From positions 118,477 to 182,476 of the forward strand of contig JAODTK010003843.1 of NCBI GenBank assembly GCA_026419785.1: a stretch of DNA of 64,000 nucleotides, written 5' to 3'. The notes beneath the pieces are model-generated. The model ran no database searches. It was not told the origin of the DNA and saw only the letters and a list, made by a program, of their open reading frames with translations. The number at the start of each line of letters is the position of its first letter. The stretch's first letter is position 1. The position numbers and the translations under genes were made by a program. Below are positions 1 to 12,561 of the stretch, piece by piece. The stretch comes from Sclerodactyla briareus. Taxonomy: Eukaryota > Echinodermata > Holothuroidea > Dendrochirotida > Sclerodactylidae.

Positions 1-738
1 ATCACATTCCATGATCGTCTATTCCAAATCAATGTGTGAGAGGGAAACCCATTTATTTTGATCCCCAAATACCCCAAAATAATCTTTCCAAATGAACACT
101 TGTGATGACATTTGACCTAACAACCCTGAACAACCCTATGCATGTATGGCAAAAAACCCAAGTTTCCTAATACTTTAAAGTTTTCAGACTCTCACTTCTA
201 ATTGTCCCTTTTTGATTTGTTATCTTACTTGTTCACTAATAAGTGAATTTTTGGTTAAACAGGGAGGGTAAATTCAGAGCCCTTTGTGAAACGTCCTGAG
301 TTTTGGATGGCGGTATTTCCGGGATTTTAAGTACTGGTGCTACTCTATGTGTTACTTGTAGAGTCCTCGCAACGTTGCTGTAGCTCTTACACTTTTTTTT
401 TTCAAACAACCATATTGCAACCAACATATAGAGGCTGAAGAAGCTCAAATTTCCCAGATTTGCACAAACAATATCTTTCCAATTCCCAGTGGTCTATATG
501 TATCTGAAGACTTGTGCTTCCAACTCCAAAACTGAACCGAACAGTCTATGAACAACATGATAACAATTGTGGCCCTAGTTGACCTGAAACACTGACCAAT
601 CAGGATTTCCTTAATAACCTTTAGATGAGGCACAAGCTGCCCTCTAAGAGTAGGTTTCATCCTCTTCTGGTCAAACTTCCTCACCCATAGGATTAGACGG
701 TGAGGGAGGGTTCGGACGAGATTTTTTAGCAAACTATT

Positions 739-739
<1 letters not shown>
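1..739. other. AT-rich DNA, no feature seen
   Basis: I see no conserved reading frame, splice-flanked exon or clear repeat structure here. The open frames are short and translate to low-information sequence. Confidence 0.5.

Positions 740-772
<33 letters not shown>
740..772. repeat. Poly(G) tract, 33 nt
   Basis: An uninterrupted run of G, followed by AGGG. It is long enough to form G-quadruplexes and to be length-unstable or mis-sized in an assembly. The proline-only stretches in frames across it on the other strand are artefacts of this tract. Confidence 0.98.
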
Positions 773-773
<1 letters not shown>

Positions 774-2640
774 GGGTAAGAAGGCAAAAACACAATGATC
801 AGGATTAGAGAATTCTGACGCATACATGAATACACATGCTTGAAATTGCACAGTGGGATACTTTTGCCTCCCCAACTGACTACTGACCCTTAAATAATCA
901 ATGACTACCACCCTACTAATAACCACAAAAATTGGTCCCGACAAAATTATTGTTATGAACAACTGGTACTTATTGACTTCTTTCCAGATTTGTCAACAAT
1001 TCAACCGAACCGAACCCCTCTAGATAACTGACTTGGAAGGAGTCTAAGGAGTGAAGACAAACTAACAACCTACTGCTGCTGTCTACCAATTTCAGCTGGA
1101 TCTCTCTCTCCCACAGTTTCGAGGGAGAGATCCCAGAGACTGACCACCCAAAGCGTCACTCACTCAATCCCGGGCTCTGTGACTCCAGCAGCTGTGATCA
1201 ATTCAATACTAGAAAACCCTAAAACTAATGACAATATAACATTAATTGCACTTATAATAATAATTGTCAGTAGTGTATAAAACATTTGAAACGTTTTCTG
1301 TTCAAATCAGGTCTTGCATTGCAACTGTTGTTGTTACCATCTGGAGCAAATAAATACACTATGTATTATTCCATATATAACACACACAAGACCGCAGGTG
1401 ACTGGTTGATTGTCAAATCATAAACATTGTAGTAGTAACCGGTATTCACGGTTTAGCGATCCAACATGAATAACAATGTTGAATGGATATTGATATGTTG
1501 ACAGATGTCTAGACTAACATTCATCAATGGCCCTATGATAGGCCTGCCACGGGCATACCCTGTGAAAGGTTAAGTCAATTTTTATATTTCATTTCGAGAA
1601 TCATTCCTAGTATCTTACTACTGGTATGCATTCACATAAATAGAAAACCTCCATTTCCACTCCACCTTAATACCTACGAGTCTCATTGATCATTTTATCC
1701 ACTTCTTCAGTAGGCTCCCAGCTCATTCCACTTAGTATCGTCAATCGGAACAATCAAGCAATAAAATAACTTCCATACAGGCAGTGAAAACTTTCTGTTT
1801 CGGCAGCAATACAAACACTGTCAATAGCTTCCTTGTCCTCCTAATTAACACTCCTTCTTTCAAACGTAGGCTGCAATACATTGGCATTTCTTTCTTGTAA
1901 TGAGCGTAAAATCCAACCCTGTGATGTGAGGATAATGACCACCTGATAAGAGTGATTTATACAGCAATGCATCTTAAATACTTCCTCTTCACCCATGAGT
2001 CCCCATGAGCCCACCCCCCTCCCCTTCAGAGTGGAGTGCAGGCATACAGCCGAGTCAGCAATGAAGTAATCTCTCGGGCCGATGCCCAATTTCAGCTTAT
2101 TTTACAATGCAGTCTTTGTTGTATTCAGTAGTTTACACCTGGTCAGTGGTTTGTAACGCCAGAAGTGTCAATGATTGCTGAAATTGTTGTGGAGTTATAA
2201 TTTGTAGTAACTTAGGATATTGTCGAACTCTTCTCTCAAGACAATCGGCATTGCTAAATCCGACCATACTGTAGAGAATCAGTACCGTAATAGACTACAG
2301 TGGGACTGTTACAATGACTGATACTGTGACTGACGATCGTCCATGGCCTGATTGATTATCACTCCAACTCAGAGAAGTTAAAAGGACAAATGTAACAATG
2401 GAACAAAAGCTTGATGATTGATTGTTTAACCTTTTCATTCTGGATCTGGCAAGTGGGAGAGGTCGGTTTGAATTGCTTTCATATTTGGTTGATTGGTTCT
2501 GTATTTTCTTGCATCATAGCAAGACCACTCGTTTGCATTAGGCTTTTTTTTACGTGTATATATATTTCTTTCCAGTTCCACTGCGAAATGTGGAAGTTAG
2601 TGTTATGATATTAATGAATGATTCCAGATGCGAAAAACTG
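773..2640. other. Unannotated DNA, nothing recognised
   Basis: Mostly AT-rich sequence without a recognisable gene. A pyrimidine tract ending in CAG near 1116, followed by about 90 bases of mixed composition, looks like a splice acceptor. No frame behind it is recognisable, so no exon is claimed. Confidence 0.4.
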
Positions 2641-3190
2641 ATCAGATCGAATTTAAACTGTAACCAGTTTACTCAAACAATTGCAGACACCAAGGACTGC
2701 TTGCCAACTCGCACAAAATTACAAACTAGTCACATTCTAATACTGTATACCTACTAAAATCCTTCCCCCATGAAATAGTCTTATCATTCATCTCTACTTT
2801 AATATTACTGATCTTTGGTGTCAAAAATTTAATCATATAGTGTTCATCCAACCTGATACTACATACAAAATTAAAATTCAATCAACTCAATTGTCTTAAT
2901 GTCCAGAGAATCTTGCTAATGAGAAAGTGGACACAACACAGCGCTACAGTACTGCACACACACATGCCAAAGCGATTGCTTTAATAGTCTCTTTATAATG
3001 CACTTTGTTCAGGTAAGACAAAAATGGCTGATGTTGAAGCCTACAATATCAGGCAATGATGACACAGATTTAGAACATCATTTCCTGCAGAATTTCAATG
3101 TCGGATACATTAAGTCCGGGAATTCCCCGCATATCAGTGACAATTGCGTCACATTTCTTAATGTCAGTGAGAAGGACTATTGACATGACA
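2640..3190 (+). repeat. Diverged copy of the CA-tailed interspersed repeat
   Basis: Contains degenerate versions of three blocks that recur in the same order near 4.64-4.83 kb and 42.65-42.78 kb: a GATCAGATCG block, a CTGATACTACAT block, and an AATCTTGCTAATGAGAAAGTGGACAC block followed by a short CA tract and a GTTCAGGTAAGAC end. It is more eroded than the copy near 4.7 kb. Confidence 0.5.
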
Positions 3191-3220
3191 AAACCCAATA
3201 CAGAGATAAGTGCCACCCCC

Positions 3221-3474
3221 AGGGCTTCCTAACCCTCCAATTGCCACGATTATACTGAATTATCGGGCCCTCCAGCTTTCACTCACTGATTTCTACTCTA
3301 ACTTTTTCATGATAATAAAGGTCAGCAGACCCAGTACAAAGAATAGGATGGGGCTTCTAACCATTGCCACGAATTATACTGATTATTAGGGCCATCGCAG
3401 CTTTCAACTCACTGATTCTACCATACTTTTCAGGAATAATAAAGGTCAGCAGACACAAGACAAAGAATAGGATT
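3221..3474. repeat. Tandem duplication, ~127-bp unit, two copies
   Basis: Two adjacent diverged copies (3221-3350 and 3351-3474). Both run from a GGGCTTC-TAACC start through ATTGCCACGA-TTATACTGA, CACTGATT and AATAAAGGTCAGCAGAC to an AAAGAATAGGAT end. Differences are substitutions and small indels. No coding potential is visible. Confidence 0.85.
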
Positions 3475-3865
3475 GAAAGAGGTTGCGTCTATTCCATAAT
3501 TGTTCAAAGGACAAACGCAGGATCAATTGTAATGAGGCTAATATAGCAGCTAGGGAAGAACTAAATGCATCAGTTGGAACCAAGGTTCAAGCAGTTATCG
3601 GTTACGGAGCTAGAGGTCTCTGAAGTAGGGCTGTAGATTTTGAGTAATTAGCTATTCAGTGTTTGCTACATAGTATATATTCAACCGAATACGGAATACT
3701 CGCTTTTAACGGATGCTTATTGAATGCTGATGTTCGCAAGATCGATCTCTTATGGCAACAGAAACGTGACAGAGAAGAAGTTTGGAGTATATGCATGTGT
3801 AGTCTATCAGTCAACATGCAAACAATTTAAATGCATTCCATGTGTTGTGTCAGATTTTGGAAGCA
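3475..3865. other. Unannotated DNA, nothing recognised
   Basis: No exon or repeat structure was recognised in this stretch. Confidence 0.4.
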
Positions 3866-4830
3866 GCATTTAACAGAAGCAGCTTACTAATCAGTGACCA
3901 ATGTCAAATAGGGACTGATTATTGACCATGTATACCAGGAGTACAAAGTTTAGTAGAAATGTGTCGAAAATTGGCTAAATTATCAGGACCAATGGTGGAC
4001 CGCACTTATGTTCTATGGAAATCCAACAAACTTAAAAATTTGTATGTATGCATAATTGCATATTGAATAAACCCCAGTGACTCAAATCTATGTTGAAATT
4101 TTGTGGGACTGAAGGTTGACCATATCCATCAAGCTTCATGAAAATCGAACAAACCTTGAAATTTGGAATGAATTATGCATATGAGACACACTGAATGACC
4201 TCCAGTCTATGTTAAAAAAAAGGTTGGGGTGAACCATAACCACCGAGTTACATGAAAATCCAGTTAACTTTGAAATTACACATAAATTATGCCACAAATG
4301 GGACATGTTGAATGACCTCCACTGATCCTGAATCCTTGTTTGAACAATTTTGAACAACCATACCCACCTAGTTTCATGAAAATCCAACCAACTATGAGAT
4401 TTTCTATGAATTATTCAAATTATTCACAATGAACAATCTCTAGTGACCCTGGATATTCATTAAAAAGTTTCGAGACTGAAGGTAGACCGTGTTTAGTCAA
4501 GTTTTGTGGAATTGCGACAAACTTTGCAAATTTTGCAGAAATTATGCAAATCAGATGGCCTGATCAGCATATTTTACAATGAAACTTGCTGACAAGTTCA
4601 AACAATGAATGAAATATGCCAATTACCCTACTTAATTAGCGACTGTTGTACCCCAAATCTGATCAGATCGTGTGCACCCAACCCCGATACTACATTTCAT
4701 CAAAATCGATCCTACCGTTTCAGAGAAATCCTGCTAACGAGAAAGCCGGACACACACACACACACGTACATACACACACAACAAAGTGATCGCCAAGTCT
4801 TTTCCTGAACTTCGTTCAGGCGAGACAAGA
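3866..4830 (+). repeat. Composite interspersed repeat with inner ~120-bp satellite and CA-rich tail
   Basis: Starts with an AGCATTTAACAGAAGCAGC block, which also occurs near 25.945 kb. About five diverged units of 115-133 bp follow between ~3990 and 4590, marked by repeated TTTCATGAAAATCCAAC, ATTATGCA and GAATGACCTCCA words. The tail has a GATCAGATCGTGTG block, a CCTGCTAACGAGAAAG block, a CA tract and GTGATCGCCAAGTC. Related tails lie near 2.9 kb and 42.7 kb, and the GTGATCGCC end recurs at 41.34 kb. This is the usual layout of a non-autonomous element with an internal minisatellite; no protein is encoded. Confidence 0.75.
4749..4783. repeat. (CA)n microsatellite
   Basis: A CACACA run interrupted by GTACATA, forming part of the tail of the interspersed repeat that contains it. 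Confidence 0.95.
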
Positions 4831-7800
4831 AGCATCCCATCATGCAATTAAGTGATGTCATTGATGGAAATCAATTTCACTTTGGGAATTGCCGAGTCTA
4901 TGGAAAGGATTGGCTGTAGTGGGTTGGTTTAGGTGCTGCTGTTGGTTACTTCTGTGAGAGACAGTAAAACTTTTGTGGAATGTTGAGTTATCTAACACAA
5001 TAAAACAATGAAAACATAACATGATTATTTGAATTGTTCAACTATGACGTTATTGCATAAGGATTCTCCCTAATTTCTCTGCCCAATGGACCAAACTTTG
5101 AAGGCCAATAACTCCAGTCTCCACATAGAAGCATCGTATTGAAAATGGGTTTAGACCTGTAGATATAGTGTCCCATTCCCCATAATAAACCCTCCATTGT
5201 ATCTGAGCCTCCTGTTGTCTTCAGATGTAGATGTATCTGTTACAAATATAAGCACCTGACTTCTGCCAAACCCTAGTTGCAATTATTATAAATAGCACGG
5301 TTGAGTAGAAACTGGGTTTCCTGTTCAAAGTTTATTCACAGCACTGTATGTGGATAGAGACAGGCTTTGAAGCTTGCGAACATATATGATATTGTATATG
5401 TACATTGTATGTACATTACCTGGTCGTACACACTTGACAGTGTCCCCTTGCCCATGGCAAGAGGTACATGTATATTTAATGGCATTTGAGGACAAACTTC
5501 CAACAGGAAACTCCTGCTCAAACATGACAACACAGTGCACACACAGGTACAAAGCTCTACAGTATGGCACACACAGAGTGACCAATTAATGGGGGATGGG
5601 GGGAGAAGGGGGTGGGGAATTTTATTGACACAACACTGGGGGAGGGGAGAATAAAAATGTATGCTACACCATTCTAGATTGAGAATAGGTTCAGTGGCAC
5701 AAACACTCTCACGGTTGGGCTATGGGTGGGTATGAGGTGGGCAGCACAGGACGTTGGCACCGGGCACTTTTCTGACATGTCTACTTTGAATGAAACTTCA
5801 GCACATTGCAGCATTGATATTTTGATGCAAACTCTCCTGCCCCCTAAATCACATATTTCGTCCAAAAGTCGACCTGGTTTGATGACGAGAACATAACAAA
5901 GTTTCCTTTGACAACCTGTTTTCATGGCACATCATATCCAGAACCAGCCTGCTCCATGCAGATTCCATGGATTGAACCAATGTGGGGCGACTCTGACCTT
6001 CCAGTTGTGCAGGCTTTCGTCATGCAGGTAATTAATTGCTTCCTGTGTTAGAATGCTGCTTACAACCCACTGACTGAATGAACACCCATAGTGTGCAACA
6101 GAACAAGGTTAAGCTGGCAGCCAACAGAGCAACTGCTGCATAGTAATTATACACTTCCCCCTCAGTCGATCAGCTCCATTGTACCACTTCAGTTTTAATA
6201 CATCTGGCTTCCATTCAGTATCCTGTAATTCCTAATACCATCCCTCTACCATAAGCGCCCCTCTCTAGCTTTTTTGAGAGAGGACTATGAACCCAGCCCA
6301 TTCCAATAGTATAGGGTGATACATGCACACTGCATAGAAATAAATGCCTGGGACAGCCCCCCGCTCCGACCTTCAATATTGTAGTTAGGCTGGGCGATCA
6401 AATACAACATGAATGAAGGAAAGGAGTTGCATGTTGCCGTATGTTTTCCAATGTTTTTCTGTTTTTTTTCTCTTGCGAAGATTGTAGAACTATGCATATA
6501 CATGACTCATGGCTCTAAACCTATCAACTACCTGCTGCACTGCACGAAAAAAGTTTCAAATCTACATTGAGGCCTTTAGCAAGTTGCGGCCTGGAACTTG
6601 TTAAATGCTAATAAAAAAAAATAATTGCTGACTGTCATTTTCAATTGTTGAATCAATCCCTGGAACAAGCCCATCATTTAATGAAATTTTATGTAGACCC
6701 TCATGTAGATCTATGCGAGCCACATCATTATTTAGGCAATCGATGAACACTCAGTGTTAATCAGTTTCAATACAGGTCCACCCAAAATGGATTCCCATTG
6801 ACTGTTGCGGTGAAGTCGATTCGTCAGTCTGAACAAGTCATAGGCGTGTGCCGACTCGGTAATGTTGTGTAGCGCACTGCACTTTATCAGCTGACTGGCC
6901 ACTGGTACGCACTGGATACAGCAGTCTTGAGCACGTTCCAACTAGGAAGAAGACTATTTACAATAGTGGCACAATCATTGGGTGAGTGAGCTATCATTAT
7001 ACAGCTTTGCATGTAGTTTTATCATTATTAACTCAATAGGTACGGTACACTTAGGCTGCTATATACGGGAACGATGGCCACAAGCATTTACGCGAGTAAT
7101 CTATTATAACGAGAAAACCATCGCAGTAAAATGAAAGGATACAATCAAAAAAGAAAAAAAATACCCCTAAATTGTTCTGTCTTTAGGGCAATGGAAAATG
7201 ATCAGGGCAGTTAATTCAAATGCCCGACATGGCACGTTTATTTTGAAAGTTAATGTCGTGCCCTGCACCCCTAGTCTGATTTAAGGAAGAACGGTAGGTC
7301 CTTCAGACTATATACCCTTCACAAATAACTCTATATAATTAGGTTTTATGTGCTCAGTTTTTCCCTTCCATCATAAACCATATTTTTATTCAATACATGA
7401 CATAGGTATTTGGCCATACTATCTCTTATTAATCTACAGCTGTACCTCTCGTTATTGCCTAATTGGTAAAGTTTGTTCCCTTTTTAAAACAATACAATCA
7501 ATCATTTCTCAGCAGGAGAATGGGTCTTGGGTGGCTAGCTGTCCTAATGTTTTTAGGGCGGCAAGCTAATACATTGTGGTTCTCATTTCTTAGTTTTCTT
7601 CAAGCCACCTGGTGTGATATATTTTTACAACCTCCACTATCCATTATTACTAACAGTGGATTCTTGGGCCCAAGGCCTGACGGCTGACCCATTATCTACG
7701 TTTACAACACCCAGCATTCCATTATTTCCACTACGCTGCTCCAGCCTCCAGTATTTTGTCAATAACTCAATCAATAGTTACTTGTTTTGTTGCCTGAAAC

Positions 7801-8309
7801 AACTAACATAGAAGTTGGCAAGTTGCCCTGCCCCTTACTGGTGTTTAGAGATTATACATACATGTGTCTCTTAAAGAGATTGTACTTCAATTTCATGGTT
7901 TGTAGACCAAGGGAGAAAGACCATCCATTTTACTGTGTCATTACGTCATTAACAAAAATTCAGCTAATCAACGGAGAGACTTTGTATACCTATCTTTATA
8001 CCAGTCACTAGGTCTTTCCCCTGTAAAGCCTGGGGTATATGGGGGGGGAGGAAGGAGGAAAAAGGGACAGACAGAGGTCGAAGTTGTGAAATTTAAAGTC
8101 CATATTTCAATTTATTATTAATACTATCGATTGGATGGCGAGAACTTCACTTATTATTCAAATGGAACATCATGTTGTGTGACTGACTTTCCAATCAGCG
8201 CTATCATCATGTTCTCCGTTTGGGAGTTGCTGTAACATGGTCAACCAAACCTTGTTTATTCCGATCTAGCGTTTGAAATACCCATGTTTTTGAATGTTTA
8301 CAACAGGCC
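4831..8309. other. Unannotated DNA, no confident gene
   Basis: No conserved domain was seen on either strand. There is a G-rich patch near 5590-5650. A short + strand block at about 5942-6027 lies between a CAG and a CAG|GTAATT and is open in one frame. It is too short and too unfamiliar to call an exon. Confidence 0.35.
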
Positions 8310-8444
8310 TTGATTTTTAGAAAATCCAGGAGAGCACTGAAATGCTCTCCTGGGACTGTAGGGTGCTCATATTGCTCTCCTAGCGCATTTATGTTAGAAC
8401 ACTTAGGCCATTTTCTCTCCTGGAAGTCTCAGGAGAGCCATTTT

Positions 8445-8478
<34 letters not shown>
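8310..8478 (+). repeat. Retroposon-like block of CAGGAGAGC motifs ending in poly(A)
   Basis: Between 8325 and 8440 the word CAGGAGAGC or its complement GCTCTCCTG recurs several times at irregular spacing, so the segment can fold on itself. It is followed directly by an uninterrupted run of 31 A (8448-8478). Internal self-complementarity plus a long terminal A tract suggests a retroposed non-coding sequence, but no target-site duplication was resolved and no pol III boxes were recognised. The lysine-run frame across the poly(A) is not a real protein. Confidence 0.5.
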
Positions 8479-8481
<3 letters not shown>

Positions 8482-8684
8482 CTCATAATTTATGCAGAGT
8501 AGGCCCATTGGTTTTTGAAAATGTTCACCTAAATGATTATAACATCATGCCTCATAGCCATTCTTATCAGTCAGTGTTTATTTCTATCATTGTTTTACAG
8601 GTCTCTCCTCTCCCCTTCTTCTCGTTTCTGCCTTCTCCTGCTAGGCATATTTTGAAGGAAAATTTTTTTCATGAAGAACCCCTG

Positions 8685-8795
8685 TCTCACTGTCCCCCCG
8701 CCTCCCTCTCCCCCTGACCCTCTTCTACCTCCTCCTCCTCCTCCTTCCCACCCTCCATGTCGTCATCCCCCTCCCCTTGTCCCCCTCCAAAAACT
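8685..8795. repeat. Pyrimidine-rich low-complexity tract with (CTC)n
   Basis: Almost pure C/T, containing a run of CTC triplets around 8730-8745. On the other strand it reads as Glu/Gly- or Arg-rich sequence, which is explained by the GGA/GAG composition and is not evidence for a gene. Confidence 0.9.
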
Positions 8796-8799
8796 TAAG

Positions 8800-9890
8800 A
8801 GAATGAACATTGATAACAAAGTATTTGCATTTTGACCCAGTCTGAGTTACTGTAGCATTTTCACAGTTGGATACTGTAAGAGAACTAGCAATTTGGTTGT
8901 TCAATCGTGCCTGGTATGTAATGATAAAATAGATTGACAAAAATACATGTGTTCACCACTTGTGGTACTGCTGCTCTTCATTGAGATCTCTACCAGAACA
9001 GGCACTCTACAGGCCCCTACATAAAAGTTTTGTTTGGGGACTTCCAAGTTCTGTAACACCGAAAGTTCTCCCATCCCGCCGAAAGCACATTTTGTACCTG
9101 CAATTTTTTTTATGATCTATAAATTATTCTATCTTGGGACTTATTTTATTATGTAAGAAAAATATCAGATCATGGGGCTATAGGAAGCCTCAAACTATGT
9201 AGGCCTATATTCTGTCCACAGACTGAACCAAGCCTATGCTGTTGAATTTGCTATCATTTTATACAGGGACCCAGTTAAGCCTAAAAAAATTAATCCACCG
9301 TCTGAAGACGGAATGCGAAAAATGTGCTTCAAACCTAGGTGAAATGCATTGACATGATCCCATTTACATGTCTGTTAGATCATTTCATATTTTTTGGAGG
9401 AATTCAGATTGATGTTTTAACATTATTTTTCAATATATTGCTACCAGAACACATGTTATATATTATCTCTATACATGTCCAGTTCTGCGAAATATCAACG
9501 TTAGGAATTTTTTGGTAAATCGAAATGCCCATATGATGTGCATGGACCGTGTAGTGACAGTTGTTTTCCCATGCCCTGCTAGTGGTACGATGTATTGTAA
9601 ACAGTCCATCGTGGGTATGCCATTATCATCGATGTCAACAGTAACATATCAGCCATCGGTGTATTCGATACACAGCACAGTGAATTCCATTGCATACGGT
9701 TTGTGATGGGCGTGCAGCGAGCTTGCCAGCTTCGCTCTAGCTAGCCCCTGGTCGTCATCACGTAAAGCCATTGTGACGAGGTGAAAAGTTGACAAATTTA
9801 GAATGAATTTTGATATGTGAATAATGTCAAATCAGAAGACAATCAGGTGGGAGAATTTAACGTTTAGGAGGAGCATGATCATAACAAAGA
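8800..9890. other. Unannotated DNA, nothing recognised
   Basis: AT-rich sequence with no clear coding or repeat structure. Confidence 0.4.
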
Positions 9891-9909
9891 TATTTTTGAA
9901 GGAGAAAAT

Positions 9910-10400
9910 GGTTGTCCGTCGGGCAACCAACTTTAAAGTTCTGGTTGTCCGGAAGAAATTATGGTCGTCTCGGTCTCTGGGACGAGCGGATCAGACGACC
10001 GTATTCATAAATCGAGCCACTGGAAAGGCCTTGTGTACGTGTATGTGGAGTTTTGCAGTAGTGCCTTAACACGTGGCTCAGACGTGAGGCGTTGTCATAC
10101 CGCTTCTAGCGGGCAGCGCTGCACGTGTTTTCAGAGCAGAATAAAACTGATACGATGTTTGGCATTTATTGTACAGTACGTGGCAGTACTGACGCAGCGC
10201 TCGCATGTTTCGCCGTGAGCGCGGTCCGTTTGCTCTCACGTGGGATACGAGGAGAGCAAATGCACCGGAGGGTATTTTTTTTGAGCGCTGTGAATCGCGC
10301 GGGTAAATCACAATTAATGAGCGCAGAGGAGCGCGATCGCGCTGGCGCCCTGTTACAATTCAATTGCACATGAAGCCGCCTGACCAGCCTTTGCGCATGC
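9910..10400. other. CpG-rich block with small inverted repeats
   Basis: CpG dinucleotides are visibly dense compared with the flanks, for example about nine CpGs in 10201-10260. The block holds CACGTG E-boxes at ~10071 and ~10237, a small hairpin of the form GGTTG-CCG..GGGCAACC near 9913, and an inverted pair GGTCGTCT / AGACGACC around 9962-9999. Such a block could be an unmethylated promoter or a GC-rich transposon remnant. No adjacent conserved coding sequence was found, so function is unassigned. Confidence 0.4.
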
Positions 10401-10965
10401 ATGAATACACACCATGAGTTCACATGGCCTCTAAACATGAGGCCGCAGGCGAGAGTGGAATTGGCACTCCCGAAAGAAGCATCCTCGAAGTTCCATTCAA
10501 TGTAAGGCGAAAAATATCCTCATATTGAGAAGTGCCTCTGAAGAATTATTATTCATTTCCTAACATATAGCAAATCTGAATTCTGAGTTATGGCCAACAC
10601 TGATTGAAAATGCACACAATTTTGGTAACTCGCAATCATCATAATAAATCCCTTCTTCATGGGCATACATTGATTGAAAATTGCAGTGGGTCAGTGTCTA
10701 GTTTAGCACACATTTGCAATGATTACAGTGGTAACTGACTGCACTTCCTTTGATACACAGTTTTATCAAAACACATGTTCCTTTTGACCTAGAAACCTCG
10801 TATGGCTCACTCACTACATACAAAGCCACTTGATCATTTGTTAAGGTACCGTGGTGCCAGCTGATTGTAAATTTAGTGCCACCTATAAACTATATAAATA
10901 CTTATTTCCCGCTAATGATCAACTAGTTATTGCACCCAACCAAAGAGAGCGGTATTTTGATGGAA

Positions 10966-11067
10966 GATGAGCAGCTAATTGAGGACATTCGAAGGAGGGC
11001 TACAAGATTAATCTACTGTCTGAGGGATTTCCCATATGAGAAAAGATTCAAAGCGGCTTTGGTCTGA
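10966..11067 (+). mobile_element. Non-LTR retrotransposon (LINE) reverse-transcriptase fragment
   Basis: A short open stretch reads DEQLIEDIRRRATRLIYCLR, then DFPYEKRFKAALV, before a stop. In CR1/Jockey-like LINE polymerases, the segment after the palm domain commonly has the form 'E.VQRRATK.I..LRDLPYEERLKALGL'. The RRRAT, LRD and PYE.R positions match here. Upstream and downstream the frame decays, so this is a relic without endonuclease or the catalytic YADD motif. The match covers only about 34 residues, which limits confidence and rules out clade assignment. Confidence 0.5.
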
Positions 11068-12540
11068 CTTCATGGAGCTGAGGCGAATGCAAGAGTGAAT
11101 TCGATTCGGGTTTTCAAAATTGCACACATTGCTGCGATGACCTTTCTCTCTCTTGACTATTTTCTTATTTCTAATGTAACCATTGAAAGGGCCATTGTCT
11201 CAAGTTCCATTCCCGGGACGGTGCAGATTAGCCATTGCTGAACAGCTAAGGGTGAATCAGCATATTGGAGATCCCTTCCAGCAAGTTGATTGTCTGTGCA
11301 ATTGCGCCGGTGCATCGATTAATTCTGAATGCCAATTACCTTTCAATGCCCATACAGGTTTTCTGCTGAGTAGCAAGGAAGTCTACAGGCAGCTCATGCA
11401 ACCCACCAGTCTTGAAAGTGTAACAAAAACTATACATGTTGCATGTGAGAAATGACCATTGGGGACCTCGTTCCGCGAAAGCAATTTGACCTCTGGTGAT
11501 TTCAAAATGCTCTAAACCTGTTGTTCAGACAACTGAGCCAACAATCTCAAGTTTTTCTTCATTACGAACAAAGTAAGAAGTAATCTCATAATTGCAAATT
11601 TACCTCCCGTGACCTTGAAATGACCTCAATGTTGTTAAGGACTCACAACAGTTCCCATCTAGCAGTTTTGTTCAGATCTGACAAAGTTAGAATATTGTGA
11701 AAAACCCACAAATGTGACCTCGGTACTTGAAAATCATCTGTTAGGTTTTTCGTAACCAATCTGTAACATGTTGTACCTTGCAAAATAGATATGCCAGTGA
11801 TGTCCACTTTCAAACTAATCCGAGCTTTCACTACAAACAAAATGTGTTGCCACGTTTGCAAGTTATTGCCCTATATTTGAGGCTGGGGTTTCCTGAGATA
11901 ACAAAACGATCATGAACAAAATGGACCGAACGCTGCAAAAGGATAACGTGCTTCGTGTTCACTGTGACACTAACTGTACAGAGTCCTGCAATATTGTCTG
12001 CTCCACCTGGAAAGCGTCGTGAACACAATATTACATGAGGTAAATGAACACAGCAATACGACACACACATGCCACTGTCCTGTATCTCTTTGGCATGGCG
12101 CACCTGTGTAGGAAGGTAATGTTAGTGTTAGCCTATGCATATGAAGTCATGACAAATTCTGGGTGAAAACAAACGCCGGGGTCCAGTGCTAGGGAACTGC
12201 CTGGCCATTGCATGCATGCCAGTTAGCGGGCATTGGGATGGGCTATATCAGAATTTTGATGTGGGGTTGGAAGTCGGAATTTGTAATTGGGTACAAAAAT
12301 TGTACAAATTAAGCCACAATCATAATGGCTGGCGGTATGCCACTGTGATAGTGTAAACTTAGTGTTCAATCCTTTAGATCAACAACATAGGAAAGCATAA
12401 CCACCCCTCTTCCCATCCAGTGCAACACCAATCTCGAATGGAGATAACGTTAGCACATCAACATTGTCTTCAGCGCTGGCTTCCAGACACACTTCCCACT
12501 GCTGCGAGATAATTTTGCAGAATTTCCAATGGAGTGACAG
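11068..12540. other. Degenerate TGACCT-rich non-coding DNA
   Basis: Between ~11450 and 11750 there are scattered TGACCTC, GTGACCT and AATGACCT words like those in the better-preserved tandem families elsewhere in the window, but no clean unit can be drawn. No gene was recognised. Confidence 0.4.
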
Positions 12541-12561
12541 TGATATGGCTAACTTTCCAGC

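Noticed and set aside
8310-8717. 135-residue frame with a Lys run
   Set aside because: The frame is carried by a 31-nt poly(A) tract and flanking low-complexity pyrimidine DNA.
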